A stretch of 64,000 nt of DNA from Cloeon dipterum (taxonomy: Eukaryota > Arthropoda > Insecta > Ephemeroptera > Baetidae), in assembly GCF_949628265.1 (NCBI RefSeq), contig NC_088786.1, forward strand, positions 28,665,681 through 28,729,680, given 5' to 3'. Below, piece by piece: positions 47,401 through 59,500 of this stretch (its first letter is position 1; every line of letters begins with the position of its first letter). A model generated the notes under the pieces. It was not told the DNA's origin. It worked only from the letters and a program-made list of their open reading frames with translations, and did no database searches. The translations under genes and the position numbers were made by a program.

Positions 47401-50400
47401 TATTTGTTCCGTGCCTTTGACCTTAGGGTAAGTATGTCGTCCATTTGATCTAAAAAATGTGTATTACTGTAAAGACTTGAAGATTTTAATTTCTAGAAAT
47501 TGCTTATACTTTTGTAGTCGGATGAAAATGTTTTGAAAAGAAGATAAAGGACCACCTGCATAGAATCATAGAATTATTTTATTTTGGATCAATAGTTGCT
47601 ATTTCGGTGATGTCCCCCGCAGCGCGACATTCCATTCATTTTAACAAATAACACAGTAGCATCTTTCCAGCAATAATACCTCAAATATTTGCCCACAAAG
47701 GCAGAGGGAAATTTTACTGTCCACAAAGCGAGGGAAGAAGGATTTTGTCCTTTCAGAAACGTGTTTAAGCCCTCGCGGTACATAAGAATTCCAATTATTT
47801 TAATCAAGTTTATTCACCAGTATGCCGGGTAAACAACATACCCACTATGAGCAACCGAGCGGTGTTATTGAAGTAACAAAGAGGGTCAGGTTATTCACCT
47901 ATTCACTAAATAATAATGTTGCTCCACGAAAAAATATTTCCAACAAAAATAAATAATATGCTGTTCGAACCACTCTGCGTAAAATTATCACGTGATTGAC
48001 AAATTCTTGTCTTAATACGGGAGAGATTCCAACACATGTGGCTCAAACAGCAGCGAGCAACAGAGCTGAGAATTATTGATGGTATATGCAAAGTGGTGGC
48101 GCATGGTCGGTGCGCTCGGTTGCCCTTTCTCTCGCTTTTGCATGCAATCCACGGCTTGTCATACTTCTTCCATTTCGCTCCTCCTCTCGTACTCTCTCCG
48201 CTTTTTGCCAGCCGGTTACCATGGTTACGCCGGCAGCACTCGCGAAAATGTATAATAATCGTCATAATAGCAATAACCCTTTACGTCCGGAGCCATTTCG
48301 CCGGAGAGAGAGCGGGAGGTGAATTACTCCATGCGACGCGGACAGAGGAAAAATCATTTGCAGCCCGGTCGCCCGATTAAAAAAGGCTGCGAGAGCGGAG
48401 CAACCACCTGCCGCGAAGCAATACCTACGAGAGGAGAGGACCTTTGACCCGCCGTCGGAAGCAAACAAATGCATTTGGCAGCCGTTAATTTAATGTGTTC
48501 GCACCATTAGGGCACCGATTTATTTCCAATGGCCACGCACCACTGACTTACGCAGATGTTGCAAGCGAGATCACATTTACGCCGCACAAAAATAGTAAAT
48601 AAAATTCTTTCCACCAAGTGCTTTCCAGAATAAACCTAACGTGGATCGCATCTTACAGGATTTGGATTTTTAAGGGAAAATAGGATTCATGCTTAAATTA
48701 CGTGAGAGTGGAATCAGTCTTTTTTTCTCACGGTCTATGTGAGACTAGATTTGGTTAATAAATATTTGTTGTTAAATATTTTTTTAACGTTATTAACCAA
48801 TGAGCTATTAAAAGCATTGAGACTTAAAATATTAAAAAATATTCCATCGTGGGAACCAAGGAGAATTGGAATGCCTATCTATCTATAGAATTTCAAAGTC
48901 TTATGAAATAATATGTTAAGAGGCGGTATATTTCAGATATTCTAAATAAAACGATGAATAGAGCTTGTAAACTTTAAGCAAGTCAACATAAACATTAAGT
49001 TACGTTTCAATAATTAAAAAGTGACTCGTCTTATAATGTTAAGTTTTAAGACAATTGTGATACGCTTGGATGTAAGAGAATCGGCGTTCCCACCTCTATT
49101 TTATCTCATCAGACGGCGAGAAATGAAGTGACCCTCGTTAACAATGTGTCCAGCTTCATTATTGACGTGTCACTGCTGTCCAACTTTTCTTCTATTATAT
49201 CTGAGTGCTCGAAAGTCGCCTTCGCCCGTTGTCTTTTCCATTATTTTGGCCGTGATGAAAAGAGCGAGCTGTGCTGACGCTTGGCAGTAGTTTGCGCCTA
49301 TCAAAATTAATTGAAAGCATTGCGACAGCAAGGTGCTGGACAGTTGGACACGCGTCGTTGCGAAATTAGTTAAGGGGAGGAAGAAACGAGAGAATGAAGG
49401 AAATTTTGGTACCGCGAGATTGAGCTCATTTCTAGATTCGAATCAGATAGTGCATAAGTGCACAGTAATCGGAACTCAAGTAGAAAAGTTTAAAAAGTTT
49501 TTGTTGAATTTAACAAAGACCAAAATTAATCCACCCAAATTAGGAGACTTTGCACCTTTGAAAATAAATCATCCAATATCAAACAAACTAAAATAAAACT
49601 CACTGTCCGGAGGAGATGAGCTTGTCGCCGCCATTCTTCAGACAGCACTGAGAACTGAGAGTCTGGCCGCAATTTTGCGTAAGAGAAACAAACCCTATTT
49701 AGCTCGCGCATGACAACGTATCAAGTATGGTATTTAAAGCGACCCCATAAAATCACTTTGCTGTTTTGCACGGATAGCAGTCACTTTTTTCCCCATAAGA
49801 CTTTGCTTGTCATGGGTTTAAATCTAATTTGTGTTGAGAAGCAAGACGTGGTGTATGTAGAAAAAACGGCCGTTATAATGCAACAGCAAAAGAGATGCGC
49901 GAGAGAAATGAGAGCGAATAATTTGAGAGGACGTGTCGCGAATAGAAATGAACCCGTACAACGGCGATTTCTTCCCTATATGTACACGTGAGAGAAATGA
50001 AAATCAATTAGCGCAGTTCCAGACGTTCTATTAATAGGTGCGTCTGTCTCACACGTGGTGCATTTTCTGCCAATTAAATTCACTAATTTCTCCAAATCCA
50101 CGCCGGTGGATAATTGCATTAGGCGACAAATTCGAGGAACACAATTTTTCAGCGAGAGATGTAATCTCTCCGCGTTTCTTTTGCTCCTAATTAAAAATCG
50201 CGGAGCCATCATTTCGAGCAGCTACGTACGTTTTTGCTCGTAGTGCATATTATCTCGTTTCGCAAATACATTAACCCAAAAGCGGGCAGCAGAGCGCGGA
50301 CGACATCAGATAAGTGCAAGAAAGAAATAGCAAAAGGTAATAAAACTGCTTCGAAAACACCATTTTCACAGTTACCTTAAGGCGTAACCGCGAAATGAAG

Positions 50401-53400
50401 AATTCTTTGTGAAAACGTTGCGCACACACACACACACACGGAATAAAAACAAATTTAGAATTTCTTACTCATACTGTTAAAACATAAGAGGCAATATTTC
50501 AAGGGTTTAACTAACAGATCCATTGGGTTGGAAATTTTTTTTCTGGATAATCAAGGATATTGATATTTTAATCAATCATGTCAACATTCCGATGTAAAAA
50601 AATATAAAAATGAAAATTTTAGGAAAATAAAACACTCACACAATAAAAGCTCAAGCATGCCGTAGTACGCACAGGCAAACCGCATACTGGTGGCTAATTG
50701 TAAGTCTAGCATGGTCATCTCTCTTCTGTTGCCAGAGTAGGACTGATATGAGACGACTCAGCACGCACTGACCACCTTGCCGGCTTGCTTTCCTCCCCCT
50801 CGGCCGGCAAACGAGGTCTGCGGCTTCACTCGCATATTTAAACACCCCAAGCATGCACCCTCTTTCTTGCCCCTGGCTCCATCTTTCCTTCAAGAAAAAC
50901 ACCTCTCACCTCAATGTCATTGTCATTTAGTCAAATTTTAATTTTTCTCCGATGACACGCTGACGAGGTTTTTAATATACAGGGAAATCGATTTGTAGCA
51001 GCAAGGAGTTGGATTCGGGGGTGGATGCCATTGCAGGGGCATAGTCCGCCGCGTTCTCCGATAGATGGCAACGAGATGCTGAAGCTGACCGCTGGCGAGT
51101 CGCAGGGATGCGAGAGGGGATGATGACTAATATTTAGCATGAAGATTAAACAAAATCGATCCAATTACAACTCGCTCTCTTCCCTGCCTGCCGGCGGCGC
51201 CGACGTTTACAAGTGCTGCGACGCAGATCACGTTTCTAGATTTGTACAAGAACGCCTCGCATGGAAACTGCGCAAAGAAACGCGGAGGCTGGAAGAACTT
51301 ATAATCCAATGCATAAAACTTGTGATTTTTTTTATCATTTTTTTTCTTTAGATACAATCACATGTAGTCCGGCTATTTCAATTTTAGGCTCTCGGACTTA
51401 TCAAGATTTAATTAACATGGGAAGGTATCAAATTTGTTCAAAATGTTAATTTCCACTTTTTAGTTCTTTTTGGTACCGCGTTAATAACTTTTAAGGTAAC
51501 ATATATAGCGATTCCCTTCGGTCTTTGATTAATTTGCATATGTAGAAACGTGCTCTGCAGAGCTGTCGCAGTTATTGCTGTGGCCTTGGATTTCCTCCCT
51601 CACTCAGCTGTTTTTGGTGGTTTCTATTCTACTCGAAATCGACCAGCCAGTCGGCCACTTGAGCGCTCACTCTGATTCGATCCAATCTGGCAGCAATTTC
51701 GGGCGCAAAGTGCAAGGCAAGAAAGGGCACTAACCGTGTGAGCATAACTTTGCATGTCAAAAACGCGAGACACGCGGAGAAATAATAATTTCACTTGCGC
51801 GGCGTCACCCGGCTATCAATTGGAAGATATCTCGCGGCAGATATCGGGCCACAGTTCCGAAACGAGGCACATGGAAATTGCTGCCGCGCTGCTACTACTG
51901 CTTGGTAATTAGTTTAATCACTTTCCTCGTTTTCTAGCGAGCTCAGCTGGGAAGTCGAACGGCAGTTCATGAGCACTAAACAAACTTGTTGATAAAAAAT
52001 ACTCGCGAGAGGAAGATCCCCAGAGCGTTTGACACGACATAAAAAAGCTGTCCCGCGGGGGAGGTTGTAAATCTCTTGAACTGCGGCTTTAAAATTCAAT
52101 TACACGGATTATTTGCATAACCGCAATCGTGAAAGCGAGGGAGCCTACCACCAGGGGCAGGGGTGGAGTTTTCAAGTTGATAAAAATTTCACCCCTACCA
52201 TCCGCGAGACAAATTGAGTGCTGTCTTCCTCTTCCGAACTTCACCCCCTCGTTGAGCGACGTGCGGGAGTGGCCTTTTTTCAAATCGAGTTATTGTCATT
52301 TAAACGACGGAGGAAATTTTTCGGGCAGCACCAGAGGAGAGGCCGCGCAGCGATTCCACGGAATTATTATCCGTTCTCTTTTCCAATTTTCGATGCTAGG
52401 CGGAAATAATCGCTTCTGACGAATATATGTGCCACAGGCGTCGTGATTGTGGTCTGTGTTTATTAACTGTCAGGTAATGATGCTTTTTTCTTTGTGACAT
52501 TGGATCACGTCATTCATTATGCGTCCGACATTATTAGATGGCATGGAAAAGGAGAAGAAAAAACTAATTTTCTAAATAATAATTATTTCGGTCATTATCT
52601 CGCTCTGTCTTTCTTCTAAAAAAGGAAACGGCATCACCGAATTAAAAATAAAGGCGCGCTCCGTCCAAATTATAACGTGAGAGAGCCATAAAATATACAT
52701 TCTCTATCGGATGAATATGGAATGGAAGCTGCGCTGCCCCTCGAATTTGGCCCCATCAAATTGGTGCTGCTTCTTGTTAAGCATTCTGCCGCCGTAATTA
52801 TTTGACAATTAACATGCGGCTTAAGCGGAAAAAACTATTCTCGGTCGGTCCGAGGCTGTGGTATGCAATAAATGTCTGGCTTGAACCAAATGCGTGCGTC
52901 AATTGAGATTTTTTGCGAGAAACTGCATGCTACTTGCAGCAATGGCACTTTCTCGTTTCACTGAATTACAGTCACAATGCCAATTATTATTGTTAATCGG
53001 TGAATTTTTCATTTCCAAATTAGAACGATGGTGAGACGCTTCGTGCTAACTGCTAAATTTAGAGATTGATGGAGGTCAGGAATTCGGTTATTGCCATAAC
53101 TATAATATTCACGTGAAATTTAAAACCCCACCAACTTAAATTATTTTAAAGCAGTCGCAAAGTCCCAAACATAAATCTCAACCTGAATGATCACATTGAA
53201 ATATTTTAGGGGTTTAAATTTTTAAATAAATGATATGGTTCTACTATGAGTACTATGACTGATTTGATAAATTCAGCTGAGCGTCGCCAGACCGTCTTTT
53301 TCCAGACCAGCAAACAAAGAGATGGATGGGGGCTCTTTCGCATTTCGCAGTTTGCGCGCGTGTTTATTTTGTATATATCAAAATTGTAGGGGGGCCGCGT

Positions 53401-56400
53401 TTTTAAATTTATTTACCTCTGAGCCGGAGCGGTCGCCGCCGAAAAGGCTGCCTCTATATATTGAATTTGGGATATTTATTTGGCCACGCGCGCAACGCTT
53501 GACCAGTCTTTAACTTTTATCTCTAGTCGACACGACTGCCGCTCCCCATTATTTTACACTTGATTTTCTACCCCATGAACAGCGGCATTCCATCTAACAT
53601 GAATGTGGAAAGTAAAATTTCACACATAAGTGGCTTTTACTGCCGAAAAATACAACTGAGGAAAATACAACCCGCGCCTGCGGCCCGACACAAGGACCCG
53701 TCATTGCCCAACCGACCGCACTTGTTAAAATAAAATCATTTCCATGTTTCAGGCCTCTTTTCATAATCTATCTGCCTATAGGGAAATACACACCGAGAGT
53801 AATGTCGAAAACAGACTCTCAGCGCACAATCTGCCTGCATCTCGGGTGTCAGGCGTCCCAAAAGCAGGCGTCTCAATCTCACGGAAATGCGAACGAACGC
53901 CTTTCCAGATACTCTCAGATACCAGGGAATGCAAAAGTTCTTGTTTCAGTCCAGCGCGTGCAAGGCCATTATTAATGATCCTTTCGAGGGTTGCGAGTCA
54001 GCTGCACACATGTGCTGGAGAGGGTAGCATGGACACACCACCCCCACTGCGAGATCCGTCTTTCTTTCCACCCAACAGCTAAAAGCAAAAGTTGGAATGA
54101 AGAGCCGGCCAGCCCGCGGGATGTTGCATGCGACGCTTTTGTGCTCCTATGCTTGTATATTCAGGCGGCTAACGTATTTGAGGATAAAAGCGCCGCCTGG
54201 AGTAACAGCCAGGAGAGCGTCTTATTTTACATAAAGGCTGGCTTGAGTTTTACAGCGATTGCTTAGTTCAACGACAAGACTCAAAAAAAAGCGGAACAAA
54301 TTTTGAAAAACAGCAGCTGCAACACAACGTCAAAATTTTTTCATTATTATTTACTACGAGAGCTGAATAATTCTAGTAGTCAAAGTTATGTTAAATATTT
54401 GAATTTAAGGTTCAAAGCAATTTTTTATTGAGGATCAGCAGAGCAACTATTCCACATACATTACCACATCAAGAACACAACAAATAACATAACAAAACAT
54501 TTTTTAACCCAGAGGGAAAAAAATAAATGGAAATTTTAAATCATTACTGACTGTAAAATCTTGGGGAAAATAACATTCTATTCAGAGATTTATTTCCTTT
54601 TTAACATTTTAAAGTAGGATTTTTTTTTAGTATAATGATATTCTTTGAGGGATAAAGAATTGTCATGCACCTCTTTACGCCTTGGGGCGCTCGGACTCTT
54701 TACAAAACATAGTAAACATGGTTGGTGGCCGAGCTTTACAATTAAAAGTTGCTATATGAGGCGTAAAAGGGTGTTCTATAGGGCAGAAAACGTGGAAACT
54801 ATAAACTGACTACACGCTGTGCTATTTCTTTAAAAGATATATTCATAGGCGTCTTTTGGAAAGTCTTGGGAATCCCAATTTTCTTGCGTTCTCATCACAG
54901 GTCGTTAAAACTTGGGATTCCACCCCTTTGTCAAGGGTAGGAGCTACTTCATGCTATATTTACGTTTTCGGCCATTCTAGTGTGTTCAACCTATTAACTA
55001 AACCCAAAATTAACTAACAACAAAATGCAATCGCAATTTTTTAATATCTAATAGATTTTCAATTAAACAAAACTCTGTGCAGATGAAACAATGGCTCGTA
55101 TATGGCGTTTTCTGTCCGGTGAAAAAAATTCCTGGTGTGCCTGGATTTGCATAAAGTGGCCAGCGCGCACATCCGTGTGCCGTTGAAATTCGCGGCGTCT
55201 CTGAATAACAATGGGGCCGCTTGATATGCGACAATCGTCGCCGATATTCAAATATCATAAAACGATAATAAATTCATACACGACGCCGTGCCCGTTGAAC
55301 AGTTATGAGCAGGACCTGCAGAGCGCAGTTTGATATTCGCCAGCCGACTTTCGCACACACTTTGCTGATTATTAAATAGCCTCTTTTGGCCGCAGCACTC
55401 GGATGGGAAATGGAATGGGCATTGTCCAGCCCGCACTCTCAATGGCCTTTGCAATAGCTGGGGGACGCGAGTTTCCAGCTCGCACAAAGTGGCGCCGAGC
55501 GAGAAGTGAATTACGAGAGCGAGAGAGGAAGAAAGGGCCGGTGGCGACTCAGACAAAGTGCACCGGCCGCCCGATAAAATTAAAATTGATTTTGTTAGCC
55601 ACCCCGCATGCTCCGTCTTCTGAAAAAGGTTCCCTCGGCCCCTGCGAATAAATTTTGGAATTTTGACACAACTGGCGCCAGGTTGTTTGTCTTGACCGCT
55701 TAGTCACTCAAAAATTTACACCTTATCAACACATTTTCAAGTTGTGACAAAAAACAATATAAAGATGTTTTTCAAACAGTTATCTATCATTGAATAAATA
55801 AGTTTCACCATTAACGCAAATCGCTGTTTTCTAAAATAAAAACTATTGTTTCTTTGTTTTCCTGGTTTTTCTCCGTTTTTGGTAATAAATAAAAATTGCT
55901 TAATTCTGTAGTGGCAGGTGGAATGAAAATTAGATGCTTGCTTAAATATGTACAGCTTTTTTCTCTGCTAACTCTGAAACAACATGACCGCATTGCACGC
56001 TTTCCACAAAACGTAGCATGCAGAGCCGTAAAAATCTAATTTCAAGCACGAATGTCACCTGTGAGAAGCGATTTTGTATACTTGAAATTTGTGTGTGTGT
56101 GAAAGAAATGCAAAGCTGCTGGCGCGGCCTTTCGTTATCCAATCCTCAATCGAAATGAGCTTATGACGTGAACTGCTAAAAATAAAAATGCGCATACAAC
56201 ACGGACACGTACTCGCTTTAAAACGTTGTGTGTGTTGAAATGGTCAAAAGAGCGATAAAATTTACCATAAATACAGCCCTGATATTTATTTTTAATTGTG
56301 AAATTTTCTCAGATTTTTAAGCAGCTATTGGTTGTGTCGTTGGAAATACAACTTCCGCTACATGCAGTAAATTTTAGAATGGGAGAAGAAGTACACTCAC

Positions 56401-56511
56401 TCATGCTTATGCCGAGCCTGGCTTGCAGCATCGCTTTGGCCGCTGCATCCTCATCTTTGACCACAATATCCTGTCTCCAGGAATCGTTCGCGTCGTTGAG
56501 CCAGCTTTTAT
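35420..56511 (-). CDS. nub: Nubbin/pdm-type class II POU-homeodomain transcription factor, 5'-truncated
   Basis: Nine exons join in frame on the minus strand: 56511-56401, 44466-44410, 39441-39287, 38651-38433, 38059-37805, 37410-37330, 37202-36839, 36700-36328 and 35732-35420, giving 641 residues. The first coding exon lies beyond the window. The POU-specific domain ([20 protein letters not shown] ... [20 protein letters not shown]) is split by an intron after KLG. A ~20-residue linker leads to the homeodomain ([20 protein letters not shown]), whose recognition helix RVWFCNRRQKEK carries Cys50. This is the Oct-1/Oct-2/nubbin/pdm2 class. The N-terminal part is Ser-, Gln- and Ala-rich and starts with the conserved-looking [20 protein letters not shown]. 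The C-tail is Gly/Ser-rich and ends QSSSD. In Drosophila nubbin controls wing, neuroblast and gut-immune programmes. Placement of the two distal exons rests on exact phase matches. Confidence 0.92.
36813..36826. promoter_or_regulatory. Palindromic double POU octamer
   Basis: The 14-bp perfect palindrome ATTTGCATGCAAAT contains the octamer ATGCAAAT on both strands, overlapping by two bases. It lies in the intron 13 bases past the splice donor (36838) of the exon encoding the first half of the POU-specific domain of this very POU gene. It could bind a POU dimer. Confidence 0.6.
37411..37804 (-). other. nub intron between the 27-codon exon and the Gln-rich exon
   Basis: This 394-nt AT-rich intron shows no further exon. 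The 81-nt exon it follows is a multiple of three, so it could be skipped without a frame shift. Confidence 0.4.
38652..39286 (-). other. nub intron between exons at 39287 and 38433
   Basis: No coding exon was recognised. The 38640-38930 part is less AT-rich and contains the Arg/Ser-type codons of open frames that look like chance. It could hold an internal promoter for a shorter isoform, but nothing proves this. Confidence 0.3.
41741..41756. repeat. (CCGG)4 simple repeat
   Basis: Four CCGG units in a row form a 16-bp self-complementary run inside an AT-rich intron. Confidence 0.8.
43685..43735. repeat. 26-bp tandem duplication
   Basis: Two units begin TTTCAAAGAGCCGACCCCA, at 43685 and 43711, spaced by exactly 26 bases. 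They differ at one or two positions near the end (CGATAC against AGATAT). Confidence 0.85.
44467..56400 (-). other. Largest nub intron (about 12 kb), octamer-rich
   Basis: No nested gene was recognised on either strand. Six octamers ATGCAAAT or ATTTGCAT occur here: 45343-45350, 45741-45748, 51532-51539, 52111-52118 and 55145-55152, with more beyond the next exon. A (CA)9 run lies at 50422-50439. Short conserved-looking AT motifs (TAATTA, ATTTATG) are frequent, which fits cis-regulatory DNA. Confidence 0.5.
50422..50439. repeat. (CA)9 microsatellite
   Basis: Nine GC-to-CA style dinucleotide units in a row in a nub intron. Confidence 0.85.
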
Positions 56512-59500
56512 CTGTTAAAAGGCAAAAAAGAAAAATGAGCAACTAGAACGCATTCAACAGTCGAATAATGCAGCAGGTTGATGGGTCGTTGGATAAAAAT
56601 GTTTCATTATTACAACGCGAGTCGCGCCGTTACGCTCTGTTGACAGTTTTTTTTCTCCCCGGCGGCGCATTAGCATATTATTATAATGAATCGGAGGTAT
56701 CAACTAGTTAGGCACGCACATTTTTTATGACCGCTGCTTCTCCTCTCCTCTATCCTTTTTTATTATGTAGGCTACAAGAAAAAAATATAAATACGCACTA
56801 TCGTCGTGGCTTGATTATTGTTCTGCGCGAAGAAAAACAAAGCGGGCCTCATGTTAGATGCGTGTGCGATTGTGCTGCTCGCGATTTCTGTTCTGTGCGT
56901 ATATGCAAATCGACGAGGGCAACAAAAGGCATATAAATTAGCTTTTCGCTCTCGCATCTGAGCTGGCGAACCCGTTTTGGAAAGGCTCCTGTTTTGTTAT
57001 AATGACAGCTATGGCAGTTTCTTTTATAGTGATTATGAGTTTGGCGAAATTATGCTGGATTTCGTCTCCGGCGCTGATTAGCCGGCTGCAATTTTATGCA
57101 AATGCGCTCGTCGAAGCCAGCAGCTCTGGGTTTCTTTAGAAATATGAATAAATATGAGGTCACAACAAATTCTTATGAAAAATTAACTTTTGACGGGAAA
57201 GTTCCGCGAGCTATCTGAATTAAGTTTTGTGTCTTACTTGAAATGGAGTTTTATTGCTCGTACGTGCCAATAAAATTATAGTAAAAAGGTAGGAATCTAA
57301 GGAAATATTGGGCATTTGCATTTTTCTCGGCTTATTAAATTGCCCCTGCTGTCATATTGTACGCCTTACGACAGTGTGTTCCGCAGAGGAGGAAAAGTCT
57401 CGAAATATGCATATCGGTGCGGAAAGGACAGCTCCCCTGCCTCGGCGCGATAAAATATTCATCTAGGCGAGTGAGAGAAATGCATTAATTTCGCACGAAT
57501 GCGACTAATAAGCCGGACGGCCGGTCGGCCGGCGGGGCAGGGCGGCGTAATTTTCATCTGCGCGTTTCCCCCGGCCAGGCGAGGCCAGGTCCAGTCGCCC
57601 TCGCCATTATTATTAAACGCAAACCCCCGTTGATGCTAGCCACCCTCAACACACATTCGACTCTGTGTGATGTCATCGTGCCAACAATGTTGTGTACTCG
57701 CCAATCAATACCGACGGCCGGCCAGAGAGTGCTCCTCTTTCTTCTGCGCTGGAGCAGAGCAAGCAAACTCCATTAGCTTTTCATCTGCTCAGCCAGCAGT
57801 TCCATTTGTATTAAAAGCCCCAGCCTTTTTCATTACACCCCAAAAGCAGGGGACATTTTTTGCATGATTTAATTTCAACCCTATATTTACGGCGAGGAAG
57901 AGAAATTTGTCGGCCGCTTTTCTTCTCGCCTGGCTTTTACGGCCACCCGAAGTGTGAAAATAAGAAAATCGGGGAGAGAAAAGAGAGCCTGATAGAATTT
58001 ATCACGACGACAATCTCCTTTCTACAGAGAGAGCCACGGAAAAAATGGTAAGGTGCCGTGCGCTCGATTTGATTTCGAACGCGGTAATTGGGTCCGCTTT
58101 TTATATGCAAACGGTCGCTGAGTGCGCGCCGGGCGCGGGAAATGCATCGATTTTCGTCCCACGGCAAGAAAAAAATCTCTGAGAGATGAATGACACTCGC
58201 AGATGTGTACAAATGTTGAAAGCTCTGGCTGAAAAATGCTGTCGATCGGCGGGCCAATTAATCATAAATCCGGCACGCACGCTGCTGAGTGAATATATGG
58301 GGACGAGATCCATAAATTGCGCTAGCTGGGGGCGATGGGCGTGAGGAGTCGCGCAGGCCGGTCGTCAGGTGACAAATTTCTTGTGATTCTTACGCGTGTT
58401 CTGCCATTTGTTAGGAAAATAGCCACAGATTTGTCGTCCAGCAGAGCAAGAAATCCTATTTCTGATACGTAATGTCGCAAAGAGGATTGGGGGATTCATC
58501 AAAAGATTGGAAAGTTAATGGAAGATGCGTCGAGAGGTGTTGCTCAAGATTCTGTAATATATTGGCGGCGTTTTTTTTCCAACAAAGAAAAAACATTAGG
58601 AATAGAAAATTTATGAGGGATACGTTTTCCAAAATTAGTTTCGTGACCTTCTTGTATAAAATATACCTGACTTGGTAAGTTGGGTAAATGTGACTTGATG
58701 TGTTAATATTTCAAAAAGGCAAACATTGTTTAAGATGAACTTTCATAGAGCATATTTACGACCAACTGGTACGCATCCGGTTGGTTCGCTGTTCGCAATC
58801 GCTGCCAAGCATATAAGTCGAAGTCACCCCCACCCTCGGTGGCGTGCGGCGAAAAATGCGCTCATCCGTCGCACCCTTTCCCCGCGCGCACGCTGCGTCT
58901 GTTTACATTTCGCCAATTTGGCCTGGAAAAATCAAAGCTGATTTCATATTCGAAAATCGAGTTCTCCACGCGTCAGCGGGCACGTGTGCGGGTGCGAGGG
59001 TGCGAAGGGCGGGTGCCTGCGAGTGCTGCGGGTTGCCATGGCTACGCCTGGCTGCTCGCTCGCACCTTTGGGCCCGCGGATGCAAATCGGGAGCTGCGAG
59101 GCGAACTAGTCCCGCCCTTGGAGATATAAAACTGGAGCAGCTCAAATCTCAGCCTCTCCACCCACGGCGGCGCTTGAATAAAAATGAGTAACGCACGCAC
59201 AAGATGGAGGCTAAAAATGCTAATGAAGAGCAGAGCGTGTGCGCCTGTTAGCGTGTGTTTTTTTGTGAGCGGTGCAAATAAACGAAAGGACGGCTGTTTA
59301 TGCGTGATGCACAAAAGGGTTCGCGCGCGAGCGCGCGATCAATGCAGCAGCAGCTCCTTTCATACACACGCCCCGAGACGGATCTCGGCAAACGAACGAC
59401 AGACGCCGCGCAACCGACCGACACCAGGACCATTTTTTATTTCAACTTTTCATTCTTTTCAAGTGCAGATAGATGAATTTATAGCATTATGAAAAAAAGG

